Counted from the first letter of the stretch, positions 16,423 to 25,069 are shown. The stretch: DNA of 63,127 bases from Halobacteriales archaeon QS_4_69_31 (GCA_003021655.1 PXRP01000021.1:48305-111431), one strand, 5' to 3'. A program made the numbers and translations. Notes: generated by a model from the letters alone, not told the origin.

Positions 16423-17706
16423 TCACCTGCTCAGCAGGGACTTCAGTTGCGCCACCGAGAACAGCGTCGTCGGCCGGTCCATGTGGACGCCGATCTCCCC
16501 GGAGAGAGCGGACAGGCCCGCCCGCTGGATTGGTTCGGGCAGCGAGTAGGCCCGCCGGACCCAGTGGCCCAGCGCGATCTCCCGTTCGAGGTCGGCGCGC
16601 CAGGCCCGCTCGTAGTCGGCCAGCGTCCCGGGGTCGGCGGGGTCGATCTCGCGGGCGGCGTGGTCGGCGGCGGTCATGCCATAGAGGATGCCCCCGCCGG
16701 TGAAGGGCTTGGTCTGTGCGGCGGCGTCGCCGACGAGAAACGCCCGGTCGGCGGTGACCGTCTCGGGTGGGCCGACCGGGATGAGCCCCGAGCAGCGGTG
16801 GTCGGTCTCGACGCCGTAGCCGGCGGTGAACTCCTCGAAGCGCTCGCTGACGTCGCCGCCGGGCGGCATCGCCAGGCCGTACTCGACGCCGGCCCCGCCG
16901 CGGGGGATCCGCCAGGCGAAAAACCGCGGGACCGTGAGGTGGACGTCGACGAAGTCGCCGGGGTCGTCCTCCGCCGAGAAGCCCAGCACGCCGTGGAGGA
17001 GTTCGCCGGGTTCGGGCAGGCCCAGGTCGCGACGGACGCGGGAGGTCGGCCCGTCACAGCCCGCGACCATGCGGGCCTCGTGGGTCTCGGTCCCGTCGGG
17101 GCCGCGCACGTCCAGTTCGACGCGGTCCTCGTGTTCGTCCACATCGAGGACGGTGTGCTCCTCGCACAGGTTCGCGCCCGCCGCGCGGGCGGCGTCCGCG
17201 AGTTCCCTGTCCAGTCCGACGCGGTCGATGACGTTCGAGACCTGCGCGTCCTTGTAGAAGGGATAGCCCGGCTCCCCGGCCGCGACGGCCCCGCGTGTCG
17301 CCGTCCCGCCGTTGCTGGCCGCTGGCCCTGGGCTCCCCTCGCCCGCCTCGGGGGTCGCCTCGCCGGGAGCGGGCGCCTCAGCCCCTCCTCCGGATGCGGA
17401 CGGCCCGGCCGCGCTCTCCCCGGGAGCGGGCGCATCGGCCCCCTCGACGGGCGAGGCGACGGCGGCCGCCCCGGCGTCGGGGCCCGCCAGGTGGAAGCGG
17501 GCGCCGTAGACGACGTTCTGCAGGAGTCGCTCCCGGGCGCCCTCGGGCGTGTACTCCCAGACGTCCGTCGAGACGTGGCCCGAGCAGGCAAGTGGCTCGC
17601 CGACCGCGCCCTGCTCGAACGCGAGGACGTCGAACCCCCGTTGGGCGGCCCGGCGGGCGAACCGGGAGCCGGCGGGGCCACAGCCGACGACGGCGAAGTC
17701 GTGCAC
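16423..17706 (-). CDS. Geranylgeranyl reductase family FAD oxidoreductase with a low-complexity insert
   Basis: The family reduces isoprenoid double bonds of archaeal lipids or related substrates. The 427-aa product begins with the dinucleotide motif VVGCGPAGS (7-15), and has CSGHVS, AGCDGPTSRVRR and the second FAD motif FLVGDAAAQTKPFTGGGI. I use GTG at 17706: a TATTTAG box lies 29 nt upstream and the family starts at this point. Residues about 77-147 are an Ala/Gly/Pro/Glu stretch (DAPAPGES, EAPAPGEATPEAG) inserted between FHLAGPD and YPFYKDAQVSN, which should be nearly adjacent. It keeps the frame and probably forms a surface loop. Confidence 0.85.
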   Translation of the reverse strand: MHDFAVVGCGPAGSRFARRAAQRGFDVLAFEQGAVGEPLACSGHVSTDVWEYTPEGARERLLQNVVYGARFHLAGPDAGAAAVASPVEGADAPAPGESAAGPSASGGGAEAPAPGEATPEAGEGSPGPAASNGGTATRGAVAAGEPGYPFYKDAQVSNVIDRVGLDRELADAARAAGANLCEEHTVLDVDEHEDRVELDVRGPDGTETHEARMVAGCDGPTSRVRRDLGLPEPGELLHGVLGFSAEDDPGDFVDVHLTVPRFFAWRIPRGGAGVEYGLAMPPGGDVSERFEEFTAGYGVETDHRCSGLIPVGPPETVTADRAFLVGDAAAQTKPFTGGGILYGMTAADHAAREIDPADPGTLADYERAWRADLEREIALGHWVRRAYSLPEPIQRAGLSALSGEIGVHMDRPTTLFSVAQLKSLLSR

Positions 17707-17814
17707 GTCCGGGAGTGTGGCCGTCGCGGCTAAATACTTTTCAGTCCGCTCCGGTACGTCCTGCCCACCGGTCCCACGGCAACCGACTTCAGGGCGGCGG
17801 GCCAACAGCCCCGC

Positions 17815-18471
17815 GTGGACTGTATCGCACACCGGGGGTTCGCCGGGGTCGCGCCCGAGAACACGCTCCCCGCGGTCCGGGAGGCGAGTCGGCGTGCAGA
17901 CGGCGTCGAGGTGGACGTCCGGCGCTGTGGCTCGGGCGAACTCGTGGTCTGTCACGACGACACCGTCGACCGGACGACCGACGGGACCGGCGCAGTCGCC
18001 GCCCTGTCGGCCGGCGAACTCGGGGTGCTGTCCGTCGAGGGGTCGGACGCTGGCGTCCCGACGCTCGCAGCGGTCCTCGACGCCGTCCCCCCGGGCGTCA
18101 CACTCCACGCGGAACTCAAAGAGCGGGGGCTCGCGGGTGACCTGACGAGCCTGGCGGCCGGCGCCGACTGTCCGGTCGTCGTCTCGTCGTTCGACGACGC
18201 GGCGCTCGCGGCCGTCGAAGGCTTCCCGACGGCGTTTCTGACGGCCGAGGCCGGCGGCGCCGTCGACCGCGCGAGCGCGCTCGGGTGTAGCGCCGTCCAC
18301 CCGCACCTGGACGCCTGCGACGACGGCCTCGTGTCGGCGGCCCACGAGGCCGGCCTCGCGGTCAACGCCTGGACCGTCACCGGGGCCGGCGAGACCGAAC
18401 GACTCCGGCGACTGGGCGCCGACGGCGTCATTACCGACTTCCCGGACTGCTGTCTCCCGGTCCGGGGGTGA
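17815..18471 (+). CDS. ugpQ: Glycerophosphodiester phosphodiesterase
   Basis: The 218-aa enzyme hydrolyses glycerophosphodiesters to glycerol-3-phosphate and an alcohol. It shows the GDPD active-site set: H6-R7 in IAHRG, E15 in PENT, metal ligands in GVEVDVR (E32, D34), H47 in VVCHDDT, plus HAELKE and the C-terminal GVITDFPD. The start is GTG at 17815. Intracellular (no signal peptide). It is divergent from the flavoprotein gene at 109 nt. Confidence 0.9.
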   Translation: MDCIAHRGFAGVAPENTLPAVREASRRADGVEVDVRRCGSGELVVCHDDTVDRTTDGTGAVAALSAGELGVLSVEGSDAGVPTLAAVLDAVPPGVTLHAELKERGLAGDLTSLAAGADCPVVVSSFDDAALAAVEGFPTAFLTAEAGGAVDRASALGCSAVHPHLDACDDGLVSAAHEAGLAVNAWTVTGAGETERLRRLGADGVITDFPDCCLPVRG

Positions 18472-18595
18472 CGGGTGAGCGGCATCTTTCAGACGAGGGC
18501 CGGCTCTCCGAAGAGCCACCGGGACACCACGAAAGCCCACCAGCGAGCGAGAGGGGCGAGCGCGGGGTCACGACGCCGGACCGACGGGGACGGAC

Positions 18596-18757
18596 TCACT
18601 CGGGGTCGGTGGCGTGGTGTGGCCCCAGCGGGCCGTGTTCGGGGCAGGCGCCGACGATGGGGGTCGCGTTGAGACAGCAGTTGCGGCTCCGGGTCGCCAG
18701 GAGGCCGACCGAGAGTTCCCGTCCACAGAGCCGACAGCGGCGTGACTCGTCGGACAT
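18596..18757 (-). CDS. 53-aa cysteine-rich small protein
   Basis: MSDESRRCRLCGREL opens a 53-codon frame with CxxC (C8, C11), a CC pair (C27, C28) and C38, plus three histidines near the end (GPLGPHHATD). It is likely a zinc-binding small protein of the kind abundant in haloarchaea. Small-protein composition and the clean start support it; the family is not recognised. Confidence 0.55.
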   Translation of the reverse strand: MSDESRRCRLCGRELSVGLLATRSRNCCLNATPIVGACPEHGPLGPHHATDPE

Positions 18758-18879
18758 ACGCCACCTTCGAGGGCGAGGCCGGTAGGACTGTCGGTCCGCG
18801 TGCGGGTCCTGACCCGGAGTGTCGCGCCGCCGACAGCCGCCACCAGTCAGGCCCCGAAAATCGGGCGCGAAACCCCCCG

Positions 18880-19806
18880 TCAGTCGTCCGCGGGCGTGAC
18901 GTTGCGCGAGGTGAGGTCGACCGGGTCGGCGTCGACGCCGAGTTCGTCGATGGCCACCTGGGCGGCCCGCTTCCCGGAGACGAGCATGGCGCCGAAGGTC
19001 GGGCCCATCCGCGGGAGGCCGTAGGTGGTGGCGGTGGCCATCCCCGTCACGACGAGGCCGTCGTGGGCGAGGCCGGTGTGTTCGACGACCGCGTCCTCGC
19101 TCTCGCCGACCCACATCGAGTCGTGGCCCGGCGAGTCGTGGCCGGGCGCGCCGTAGGTGTCGTCGTCGGTCTGGTCCATACCGGTCGACCCCTCCTCGAT
19201 GCCCGGCGCGTCGAGGACGCCCCGCTCGTCGAGTTTCTTGACCGCCATGGCGTCGTGGCCCGTCGCGTCGATGACCAGGTCCGCCTCCACGGCGATGGGG
19301 TCGACGCAGGTGATCTCGCGGGGCAGCGCGTGGACCGGCGTCCAGTTCATCACGATGCCGCCGACGCGGTGGTCCTCGCGGATGACGATGTCCGTGAACT
19401 CCGTCATGTTCTGCATCTTCGCGCCGGCGTCACACGAGGCCTTGATCAGCCCCGAACAGGCCTCGGGCCCGTTGGCGACGTACAGCCCCTCCGAGTCCTG
19501 GGACTGCTTGTAGTCGACGTCGAGTTCGTCCAGCACCTGCTGGGCCGGGTCCCGGACGGTCACCTTGTTCATCAGGAACCCGCCCAGCCAGAAGCCGCCG
19601 CCGAGGTAATTGTTCTTCTCGACGACCATCGTCTGGACGCCCCGCTCGGACAACTCCTTGGCCGCCATCAGCCCCGAGGGACCGCCACCGACGACGATCA
19701 CGTCCGAATCCGAGAAGTCCATGAACTCCTCTGTCCACTCCTGGCCGATCGCACGGGTCACTTCCGCCTCGCCGACGTCGCTGAACTGGTCGAAGTTCCG
19801 GCTCAT
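18880..19806 (-). CDS. thi4: Thiamine thiazole synthase
   Basis: Thi4 makes the thiazole half of thiamine from NAD and glycine. The 308-aa protein has the flavoprotein-like start [36 protein letters not shown], and the C-terminal [17 protein letters not shown]. The active-site position carries Cys (C167 in EITCVDP), as in the Haloferax volcanii protein in which this Cys was shown to be essential, rather than the His seen in sulfide-using methanogen enzymes. The ATG at 19806 is immediately preceded by a 26-bp imperfect palindrome. It is divergent from the probable regulator ThiR. Confidence 0.95.
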   Translation of the reverse strand: MSRNFDQFSDVGEAEVTRAIGQEWTEEFMDFSDSDVIVVGGGPSGLMAAKELSERGVQTMVVEKNNYLGGGFWLGGFLMNKVTVRDPAQQVLDELDVDYKQSQDSEGLYVANGPEACSGLIKASCDAGAKMQNMTEFTDIVIREDHRVGGIVMNWTPVHALPREITCVDPIAVEADLVIDATGHDAMAVKKLDERGVLDAPGIEEGSTGMDQTDDDTYGAPGHDSPGHDSMWVGESEDAVVEHTGLAHDGLVVTGMATATTYGLPRMGPTFGAMLVSGKRAAQVAIDELGVDADPVDLTSRNVTPADD

Positions 19807-19832
19807 ACCACCGGGTGTTAGCACTCGGTGGT
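19807..19832. promoter_or_regulatory. 26-bp imperfect palindrome between the thi4 TATA box and ATG
   Basis: ACCACCG (19807-19813) is mirrored by CGGTGGT (19826-19832); pairing continues inward through GTG/CAC with one mismatch and a 4-nt centre, making arms of 11. It abuts the thi4 ATG and covers the expected transcription start, a good place for a repressor site. In the mRNA it would be an imperfect hairpin covering the 5' end. Confidence 0.55.
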
Positions 19833-19845
19833 GTTACCAGTTTCG

Positions 19846-19850
19846 TTATA
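19846..19850 (-). promoter_or_regulatory. thi4 TATA box
   Basis: TATAA on the minus strand (in CAACTATAACG), about 40 nt before the thi4 ATG. The predicted transcription start falls inside the 26-bp palindrome. Confidence 0.55.
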
Positions 19851-19858
19851 GTTGTTTT

Positions 19859-19875
19859 GTACAACCCGGTTGTAC
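19859..19875. promoter_or_regulatory. Perfect 17-bp palindrome, candidate ThiR operator
   Basis: GTACAACCCGGTTGTAC: 8-bp arms around a single C. It lies just upstream of the thi4 TATA box. A weaker copy, GTACAACGGACTTATAC (19914-19930, 12 of 17 positions identical), overlaps the thiR TATA box. The arrangement fits one dimeric regulator acting on both divergent promoters. Confidence 0.55.
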
Positions 19876-19913
19876 GGGCGGGTCCCGCGACGTCGCCGGG
19901 CGACCACCGGGAC

Positions 19914-19930
19914 GTACAACGGACTTATAC
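19914..19930. promoter_or_regulatory. Degenerate copy of the operator overlapping the thiR TATA box
   Basis: The site starts with the full GTACAAC half-site and ends with CTTATAC, which includes the TATA element for the gene at 19954 (about 27 nt before its ATG). A protein bound here would block thiR transcription, i.e. autoregulation. Confidence 0.45.
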
Positions 19931-19953
19931 GCGGGGCCGTCGAAGCGGGGGGC

Positions 19954-20880
19954 ATGTCACTGGTGCTCCCGAGCGAGGTCGTCGTCGAGCGGTTCCTGCC
20001 GACGACGCGGGCGATGCTGGCGGCCGAACTCGACGAGCGGGGGTTGACCCAGGAGGCCATCGCCGACCACCTCGGCGTGACACAAGCGGCGGTCAGCCAG
20101 TACCTCCGCGGGGAGGGCGCCGTCGAGCGGCGCTTCGCCGAGGACGAGCGCATGCAGGCGACCGTCGAGCGGATCGCCGACGGCTTCGCGACGGGGTCGA
20201 TGGACGGCTACGAGGCGCTCGCGGAGTTGCTCGACCTCATCCGAACCTTCGAGGACCGCGGGCCGGTCTGTGCGGTCCACGAGGAGGAGATGCCCGAACT
20301 CGCGGGAATGGGGTGTGACCTCTGTGTCCGGGGCAGGGACGACGCGGTGCTGGCCGAACGCGAGGCGCTGACGGCGGTCCGGCGGGCCGCCCGCCGCCTC
20401 GCGGATACGCCCGGGATGGCCGCCCACGTCCCGAACGTCGGGACCAACGTCGGCACCGCGGTCCCCGACGCCGGGGACGTGACCGACGTCGCCGCGGTCC
20501 CCGGGCGGCTCCAGGCGGTCGGCTCGCGCGTGCTCGTCCCGGCGGACCCGGAGTTCGGCGCCTCACAGCGTGTCGCCACCACGGTCCTCGCGGCGATGGC
20601 CGAAGACCCCGCGGTCCGGGGCGCGCTGAACCTCGCCACGTCCGGGGGGCTCCTGACGGCCGCCCGCGAGCGCGGCATCGATCCCATCGAGTTCGACGCG
20701 GGCTACGAGGACCGCGGCGAACGGCTGCGCGAGCACTTCCGGGAGCGCGGGTCCGTCCCGCGGGTCTGCTACCACGAGGGCGCGTTCGGCATCGAACCCA
20801 TCACCTACGTTTTCGGCGGGACGGCGACCGACGCCGCGACGCTGGCGGTCGAGCTCGCCGAGGCCGCCGACGAGACCTGA
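19954..20880 (+). CDS. thiR: Probable thiamine regulator ThiR (HTH + ThiN domain)
   Basis: The 308-aa protein starts with a helix-turn-helix (LTQEAIADHLGVTQAAVSQY, residues 31-50), has a cysteine-containing middle part (C--HEEEMPELAGMGCDLC), and a C-terminal ThiN-like domain (residues about 140-305; VPADPEFGASQRVATTVL, GIEPITYVFG). ThiN is the archaeal thiamine-phosphate synthase fold; the HTH-ThiN fusion is the archaeal repressor ThiR, which senses thiamine phosphate. Its position divergent from thi4 with shared palindromes strongly supports the role. The ATG at 19954 is leaderless-compatible. Confidence 0.88.
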   Translation: MSLVLPSEVVVERFLPTTRAMLAAELDERGLTQEAIADHLGVTQAAVSQYLRGEGAVERRFAEDERMQATVERIADGFATGSMDGYEALAELLDLIRTFEDRGPVCAVHEEEMPELAGMGCDLCVRGRDDAVLAEREALTAVRRAARRLADTPGMAAHVPNVGTNVGTAVPDAGDVTDVAAVPGRLQAVGSRVLVPADPEFGASQRVATTVLAAMAEDPAVRGALNLATSGGLLTAARERGIDPIEFDAGYEDRGERLREHFRERGSVPRVCYHEGAFGIEPITYVFGGTATDAATLAVELAEAADET

Positions 20881-20912
20881 GCGGATACTTCCGGAGCACT
20901 CGCCGCCGCGGC

Positions 20913-21098
20913 TCAGCCGAGATGTGGGGGGTCGGAAGCCTCGTCGCTTTCGGCGTAGCGGTCGCCGTCGTCCCAGGTCCGCAGGCTCGACTGGGTCTCG
21001 AACAGCGCCGTGTCGAGATGGTCGCCCGTGATCGCCGACCCGTCGCGGAAGGCGTCGCGCGCGGCGTTCTCGGCCAGCAGTATCTCTCTACCCGTCGC
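20913..21098 (-). pseudogene. C-terminal remnant of an AAA-type ATPase
   Basis: The minus strand reads EILLAENAARDAFRDGSAIT, then GDHLDTALFETQSSLRTW, ending at TGA 20913-20915. This looks like the C-terminal helical lid of an AAA ATPase (Cdc48-like). There is a stop (TGA) about 10 codons upstream and then a block of tandem repeats, so the ATPase core is gone. Confidence 0.5.
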
Positions 21099-21127
21099 TC
21101 TCTGGTATCAATCTTTCCGCATCCCTT

Positions 21128-21358
21128 CGAGGGCTCGCTTCACTCGCCCTCGCGGCTCACGGCTTCGCCGTTCGCTCCCTCCGAGGGCTCGCTTCACTCG
21201 CCCTCGCGGCTCACGGCTTCGCCGTTCACTCCTTTCGAGGGCTCGCTTCACTCGCCCTCGCGGCTCACGGCTTCGCCGTTCACTCCTTTCGAGGGCTCGC
21301 TTCACTCGCCCTCGCGGCTCACGGCTTCCGTTCACTCCTTTCGAGGGCTCGTTCCCTC
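21128..21358. repeat. 54-nt tandem repeats at the 3' end of phosphopantothenate synthetase
   Basis: Units start at 21128, 21182, 21236, 21290 and 21342 (periods 54, 54, 54, 52, the last partial). Each has CGAGGGC...GCCCTCG arms (hairpin potential) and a spacer with CGGCTTCGCCG. The outermost copy is the end of the phosphopantothenate synthetase gene, including its stop codon (21332-21334), and the other copies resemble this gene end. Eighteen-codon periodicity keeps several frames open. Confidence 0.85.
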
Positions 21359-22096
21359 GCCCTCGCGGATCGCCAGCTCGGCCGCGTCCAGAGCCGCCTG
21401 TCTGTCGAAATCCGCGATAATGCCTTCGAAGGTATCCCTCTCGGCACCGCGCAACTCGCGTGCGTGGGCGGTGATGTCCGGGACCGCCCGGACCACGTTG
21501 TCCACGATGGGGACGGTAGCGGTCCGTGCGGACCGCGAGAGGGGATTGAGGTCTATCACGACCTCGGTCTTGTCCATCGCACCGAGCGCCTCGGCGCGGT
21601 CGCCGTCCTCCAGGGGCACGAGCACCACGTCGGCGTCGGCGATGCCGTCGGCGTCGACCTTCGCGCGCTCGTGGTCGAGCCCGGGGATCCGGGCGTCCGC
21701 GCGCAGTCCCTTGACCGCCGTCGCGCCGTGGTCGCGGAGGTGGTCGGCGATGGCCCGCATGCGCTCGTCGGCCCGGTTGAAGAGGTTGACTTCCAGGTCC
21801 GCGCCGGTCACTTCGGCCAGTTCGACGACCTCCTGCGGGACGAGGGCGGCGACGTTACCGTTGACGGACACGACGGGGTGGTCGGCCAACAGGAAGTGAG
21901 CGGCCGCCGCGCGCGCCGCCGCGTCGGCGCTGGGGATGGTCTCCTCGCCGAGTAGGTAGTCGAAGGCCTCGCCCCGGCCCTGCGCGATGAGCCCCTGGCG
22001 GGACGTGATGCCCTTCTCGACGCCGGCTTCGATGCGGTGGCGGGTGAGCAACGAGTCGTAGCGCGGGTGACTCTCCGGGACCTCGACCTCGCTCAT
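21332..22096 (-). CDS. 4-phosphopantoate--beta-alanine ligase (phosphopantothenate synthetase)
   Basis: This archaeal enzyme joins 4-phosphopantoate and beta-alanine, after pantoate kinase (present here at 27400), replacing bacterial PanC/CoaA. The 254-aa protein has the family blocks SHPRYDSLLTRHRIEAGV, GLIAQGRGEAFDYLLGE, VSVNGNVAALVP, VNLFNRADER and VIDLNPLSRSARTATVPIVDN. The start MSEVEVPE is at 22096; the longer frame upstream is not conserved in character. The last 13 codons (EGEGTSPRKE) fall in the last partial copy of the 54-nt repeat, so the C-terminus may be repeat-derived. Confidence 0.93.
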   Translation of the reverse strand: MSEVEVPESHPRYDSLLTRHRIEAGVEKGITSRQGLIAQGRGEAFDYLLGEETIPSADAAARAAAAHFLLADHPVVSVNGNVAALVPQEVVELAEVTGADLEVNLFNRADERMRAIADHLRDHGATAVKGLRADARIPGLDHERAKVDADGIADADVVLVPLEDGDRAEALGAMDKTEVVIDLNPLSRSARTATVPIVDNVVRAVPDITAHARELRGAERDTFEGIIADFDRQAALDAAELAIREGEGTSPRKE

Positions 22097-22282
22097 ACCC
22101 GACCCGAGGAGGTGCGGGCCGAAAAACGCTCCCTTCTCCGTCCGGCCCCGCCCCCATCCCGTGGAGCCGCCGGGAAGGCCGTTCCGGCGGACCTCGCCTA
22201 CGCGTCGGAACGGCCTTGCCCGCGGGCCCGGGGCGAGTCGTCGCCCGAACGGTCTTGCCGGCGGGCCAACATAGCGGGTCTC

Positions 22283-22996
22283 ATGACGGAGGACCGGCCG
22301 GGGTTCACCGACACCCCGTACCTGCCCGGCGGCGAGTACCGCGTCCACGACCCCGAGCGGCCCCATCCCCCGCGGGTCCGCCCCGGCGGCCCGGTGACGG
22401 CGGGGCCCCCCTCTGACGCGACCGTCCTCTTCGACGGGACGGACCTGTCGGGGTGGGAGGCGGCCGACGGCGGCGAGCCTGGCTGGTCGGTCGCGGACGG
22501 CGACCTGGTCGTCGAACCCGGAACTGGGGACGTCCGGACGACCGAACTGCTGGGGGACTGCCAGATCCACGTCGAGTGGGCGGCGCCCGCCGACCCCGAC
22601 GACGCGACCTACCCGGGCAACAGCGGCGTCTTCCTCGCGGACCGCTACGAGGTCCAGGTGCTGGACTGCTCGGAGACGGCCATCTACGCCGACGGGTGGG
22701 TCGGCGCGATATACGGCCAGTACCCGCCGCTTGCCGACGCCTCACTGCCCGCCGGCGAGTGGCAGTCGTTCGACGTGGTCTGGCGGCGGCCGCGGTTCGA
22801 GGACGGGTCCCTGACCTCGCCGGCGCGCGTGACCGTCCTCTACAACGGCGTCCTGGTCCAGGAGGGAGCCGAACCCTACGGGCCGACGACATACCGGGAC
22901 GTGCTCGACTACGACCCCCACGGACCCGCGCCGCTGCGCCTCCAGGACCACGGGTTCCGCGTCCGGTTCCGGAACGTCTGGTACCGGCCCCTGTGA
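22283..22996 (+). CDS. DUF1080 (3-keto-disaccharide hydrolase-like) protein
   Basis: The 237-aa protein shows the DUF1080 pattern: LFDGTDLSGWEA at residues 49-60, WSVADGDLVVEPGTG, HVEWAAP, NSGVFLADRYEVQVLD, WQSFDVVWRRPRFE, and the end RFRNVWYRPL. The family is a jelly-roll fold acting on or binding carbohydrates, and is common in Bacteroidetes and Planctomycetes. No signal peptide is visible, so it is probably cytoplasmic here. It is divergent from phosphopantothenate synthetase. Confidence 0.85.
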   Translation: MTEDRPGFTDTPYLPGGEYRVHDPERPHPPRVRPGGPVTAGPPSDATVLFDGTDLSGWEAADGGEPGWSVADGDLVVEPGTGDVRTTELLGDCQIHVEWAAPADPDDATYPGNSGVFLADRYEVQVLDCSETAIYADGWVGAIYGQYPPLADASLPAGEWQSFDVVWRRPRFEDGSLTSPARVTVLYNGVLVQEGAEPYGPTTYRDVLDYDPHGPAPLRLQDHGFRVRFRNVWYRPL

Positions 22997-23186
22997 CCGG
23001 GAATGCCGGCCAGAAACGCCGCACCGGCGTCCTAGCCGCAACCCGGACGGCGACGCGACCCGGACCCAGGAACCCCCGAACGCGGGCGCGATGACCACCA
23101 CGGACCGACAACACGACTCGGAGACGGACGAGCGGTCACAAGGGTTAAACCGCGCCAGTCCTGTGCTCCGGGTGTGGTGTGCCACT

Positions 23187-23321
23187 ATGTGCCACGAATT
23201 TAGCGGTCGATCCTGGGATAGCGTCGACGAGCGCGAGACGGAGGACGACGAGGAGACGCCGGAGTTCCTCAACGAGACAGGCAGCGACGACATCGAAGTG
23301 CTGACCGACGGCGGCGAGTAG
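23187..23321 (+). CDS. 44-aa acidic small protein
   Basis: From MCHEFSGRSWDSVDE the frame is very acidic and ends EVLTDGGE, an ending I associate with small haloarchaeal proteins. A GGTTAAAC TATA-like element lies about 40 nt upstream. Upstream codons in the same frame are arginine-rich and unlikely to be translated. Role unknown. Confidence 0.5.
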   Translation: MCHEFSGRSWDSVDERETEDDEETPEFLNETGSDDIEVLTDGGE

Positions 23322-23487
23322 CCCGTCGGGCAGTCGGCGGCAGACGGGTCGGTCGCGACGAGTCGTCCACCCCCCAGATTTTCTCGGACCCGCGACCGGG
23401 AGCGCGCGCTGTGTCACCGGCCCCACGGTGTGTGAACCGCTGACCCGGAAGGACGGTTCTTAAGTCGACCCCACCGAAAGAGCGGGT

Positions 23488-24792
23488 ATGGACGACCGCA
23501 CCTACACCGCGGACGCCGAACCCGGCGAGACAGTGACCGTCGCCGGCTGGGTCCACGAGATCCGCGACCTCGGTGGCATCGCCTTCCTCATCCTCCGGGA
23601 TACGACGGGGAAGATCCAGGTCAAGTTCGAGAAAGACGAGATGGACGACGACCTCGTCGAGCGGGGGCTGGCCGTCCACCGTGAGTCGGTCATCTCGGTC
23701 ACCGGGGCCGTCGAGGCCGAGGAGCGCGCCCCGACGGGCGTCGAGATCACCCCCGACTCGCTGGAGGTCGTCGCCGAGGCCGACCCCGAACTCCCGCTGG
23801 ACCCGACGGGGAAAGTCGACGCCGACCTCTCGACGCGGCTGGACAACCGGACGCTCGACCTCCGGAAGCCGGAGGTCAAGGCAATCTTCGAGGTCCGCTC
23901 GGAGGTGTTGCGGGCCGTCCGCGAGCAGTTCCGGGCGCTTGACTGCACGGAGTTCAACACGCCGAAGATCGTCGCCACCGGCACCGAGGGCGGCACCGAA
24001 CTGTTCCCGATCACGTACTTCGGGCGCGAGGCGTTCATGAACCAGAGCCCGCAGCTGTTCAAGCAGCTGGTCGTCGGGTCGGGCGTCGAGCGCTTCTTCG
24101 AGATCGGCCCGGTCTTCCGCGCCGAGGAGCACAACACGCCCCGCCACCTCAACGAGGCGACCATGATCGACTTCGAGGCGGCCTTCTTCGACCACACGGA
24201 GGCGATGGACGCCTGCGAGGCGGTCCTCACCGCCGCCTACGAGGGTGTCGCAGAGAACTGCGCGGAGCAACTGGAGACACTCGACCTCGTCGACGAGTTC
24301 GAGGTCCCCGAGTCGCCGTTCCCGCGGCTCACCTACGAGGAGGCCATCGAGCGGATCAACGCGACGGGCGCGCTCGACGAGCAACTCGTCTGGGGCGACG
24401 ACCTGCCGACCGAGGGCGAGCACGCGCTCGGCGAGGCAGTCGGCGAGCACTACTTCATCACCGACTGGCCCAGCGATATCAAGCCCTTCTACATCAAAGA
24501 CTACGACGACGACCCCGACGTGTCGACGGGCTTCGACATGATGCACCCGACGATGGAACTGGTCTCGGGCGGCCAGCGCGAACACCGCTACGACCACCTC
24601 GTCGAGGGGTTCGAACAGCAGGGGCTCGACCCCGAGCAGTTCGAGTACTACACCGAGATGTTCACGTACGGCATGCCGCCCCACGCCGGCTGGGGGCTGG
24701 GCGTCGAACGCCTCATCATGACCATGCTCGGGCTCGACAACATCCGCGAGGCGGTGCTGTTCCCGCGCGACCGGCAGCGGCTCTCGCCGTAG
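23488..24792 (+). CDS. aspS: Aspartyl-tRNA synthetase (archaeal type)
   Basis: The 434-aa class IIb synthetase charges tRNA-Asp (and perhaps tRNA-Asn). It has an N-terminal OB fold ([23 protein letters not shown]; residues 10-100) and a catalytic core with motif 1 ([12 protein letters not shown]), [20 protein letters not shown], motif 2 ([20 protein letters not shown]) and motif 3 ([14 protein letters not shown]). Length and lack of the bacterial insertion domain fit the archaeal form. A TTCTTAAG box 29 nt before the ATG supports the start. Discrimination against tRNA-Asn is not decided here. Confidence 0.96.
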   Translation: MDDRTYTADAEPGETVTVAGWVHEIRDLGGIAFLILRDTTGKIQVKFEKDEMDDDLVERGLAVHRESVISVTGAVEAEERAPTGVEITPDSLEVVAEADPELPLDPTGKVDADLSTRLDNRTLDLRKPEVKAIFEVRSEVLRAVREQFRALDCTEFNTPKIVATGTEGGTELFPITYFGREAFMNQSPQLFKQLVVGSGVERFFEIGPVFRAEEHNTPRHLNEATMIDFEAAFFDHTEAMDACEAVLTAAYEGVAENCAEQLETLDLVDEFEVPESPFPRLTYEEAIERINATGALDEQLVWGDDLPTEGEHALGEAVGEHYFITDWPSDIKPFYIKDYDDDPDVSTGFDMMHPTMELVSGGQREHRYDHLVEGFEQQGLDPEQFEYYTEMFTYGMPPHAGWGLGVERLIMTMLGLDNIREAVLFPRDRQRLSP

Positions 24793-24932
24793 TCCCGCTC
24801 TATCGCGCCGCGGGTTCGCGACCGCCGCCGGCTGGACTGTCGCAACTGCCGGCCCTCGAACGAGTGACGGCACGCACGGCGTGTCCCACCTTAGTCAGCG
24901 AGGGAGTCCCGCCCTTACCGTGAGGCGAGAGC

Positions 24933-24955
24933 GTTCCGACACCTGTTGTCGGAAC
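24933..24955. repeat. 9-bp perfect hairpin, candidate left end of the first TnpB element
   Basis: GTTCCGACA / TGTCGGAAC with a CCTGT loop, 115 nt before the tnpB start. IS200/IS605 elements carry subterminal hairpins at both ends, so this is a candidate left-end hairpin. The actual left border is not visible. Confidence 0.45.
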
Positions 24956-25036
24956 CGAGCGCCGAACAGGGCGGGCGGGAATCGCGTAAACTACTGTGAC
25001 CATCTGCCACGTCACTGCCCGGCCAACTCCCTGACT

Positions 25037-25043
25037 TTTATAT
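25037..25043 (+). promoter_or_regulatory. TATA box of the first tnpB
   Basis: TTTATAT, 33 nt before the ATG at 25070; it fixes the start and implies a leaderless mRNA. Confidence 0.6.
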
Positions 25044-25069
25044 GTAGTCAGTGCCACTCGTGGGTGTCG

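Noticed and set aside
19807-19832. TPP riboswitch in the thi4 leader
   Set aside because: The leader is far too short (predicted transcription start within about 20 nt of the ATG) and none of the TPP riboswitch core motifs is present; a protein operator is more likely.
21128-21358. CRISPR array
   Set aside because: The units are directly abutting with no unique spacers of constant length, and no cas genes occur.
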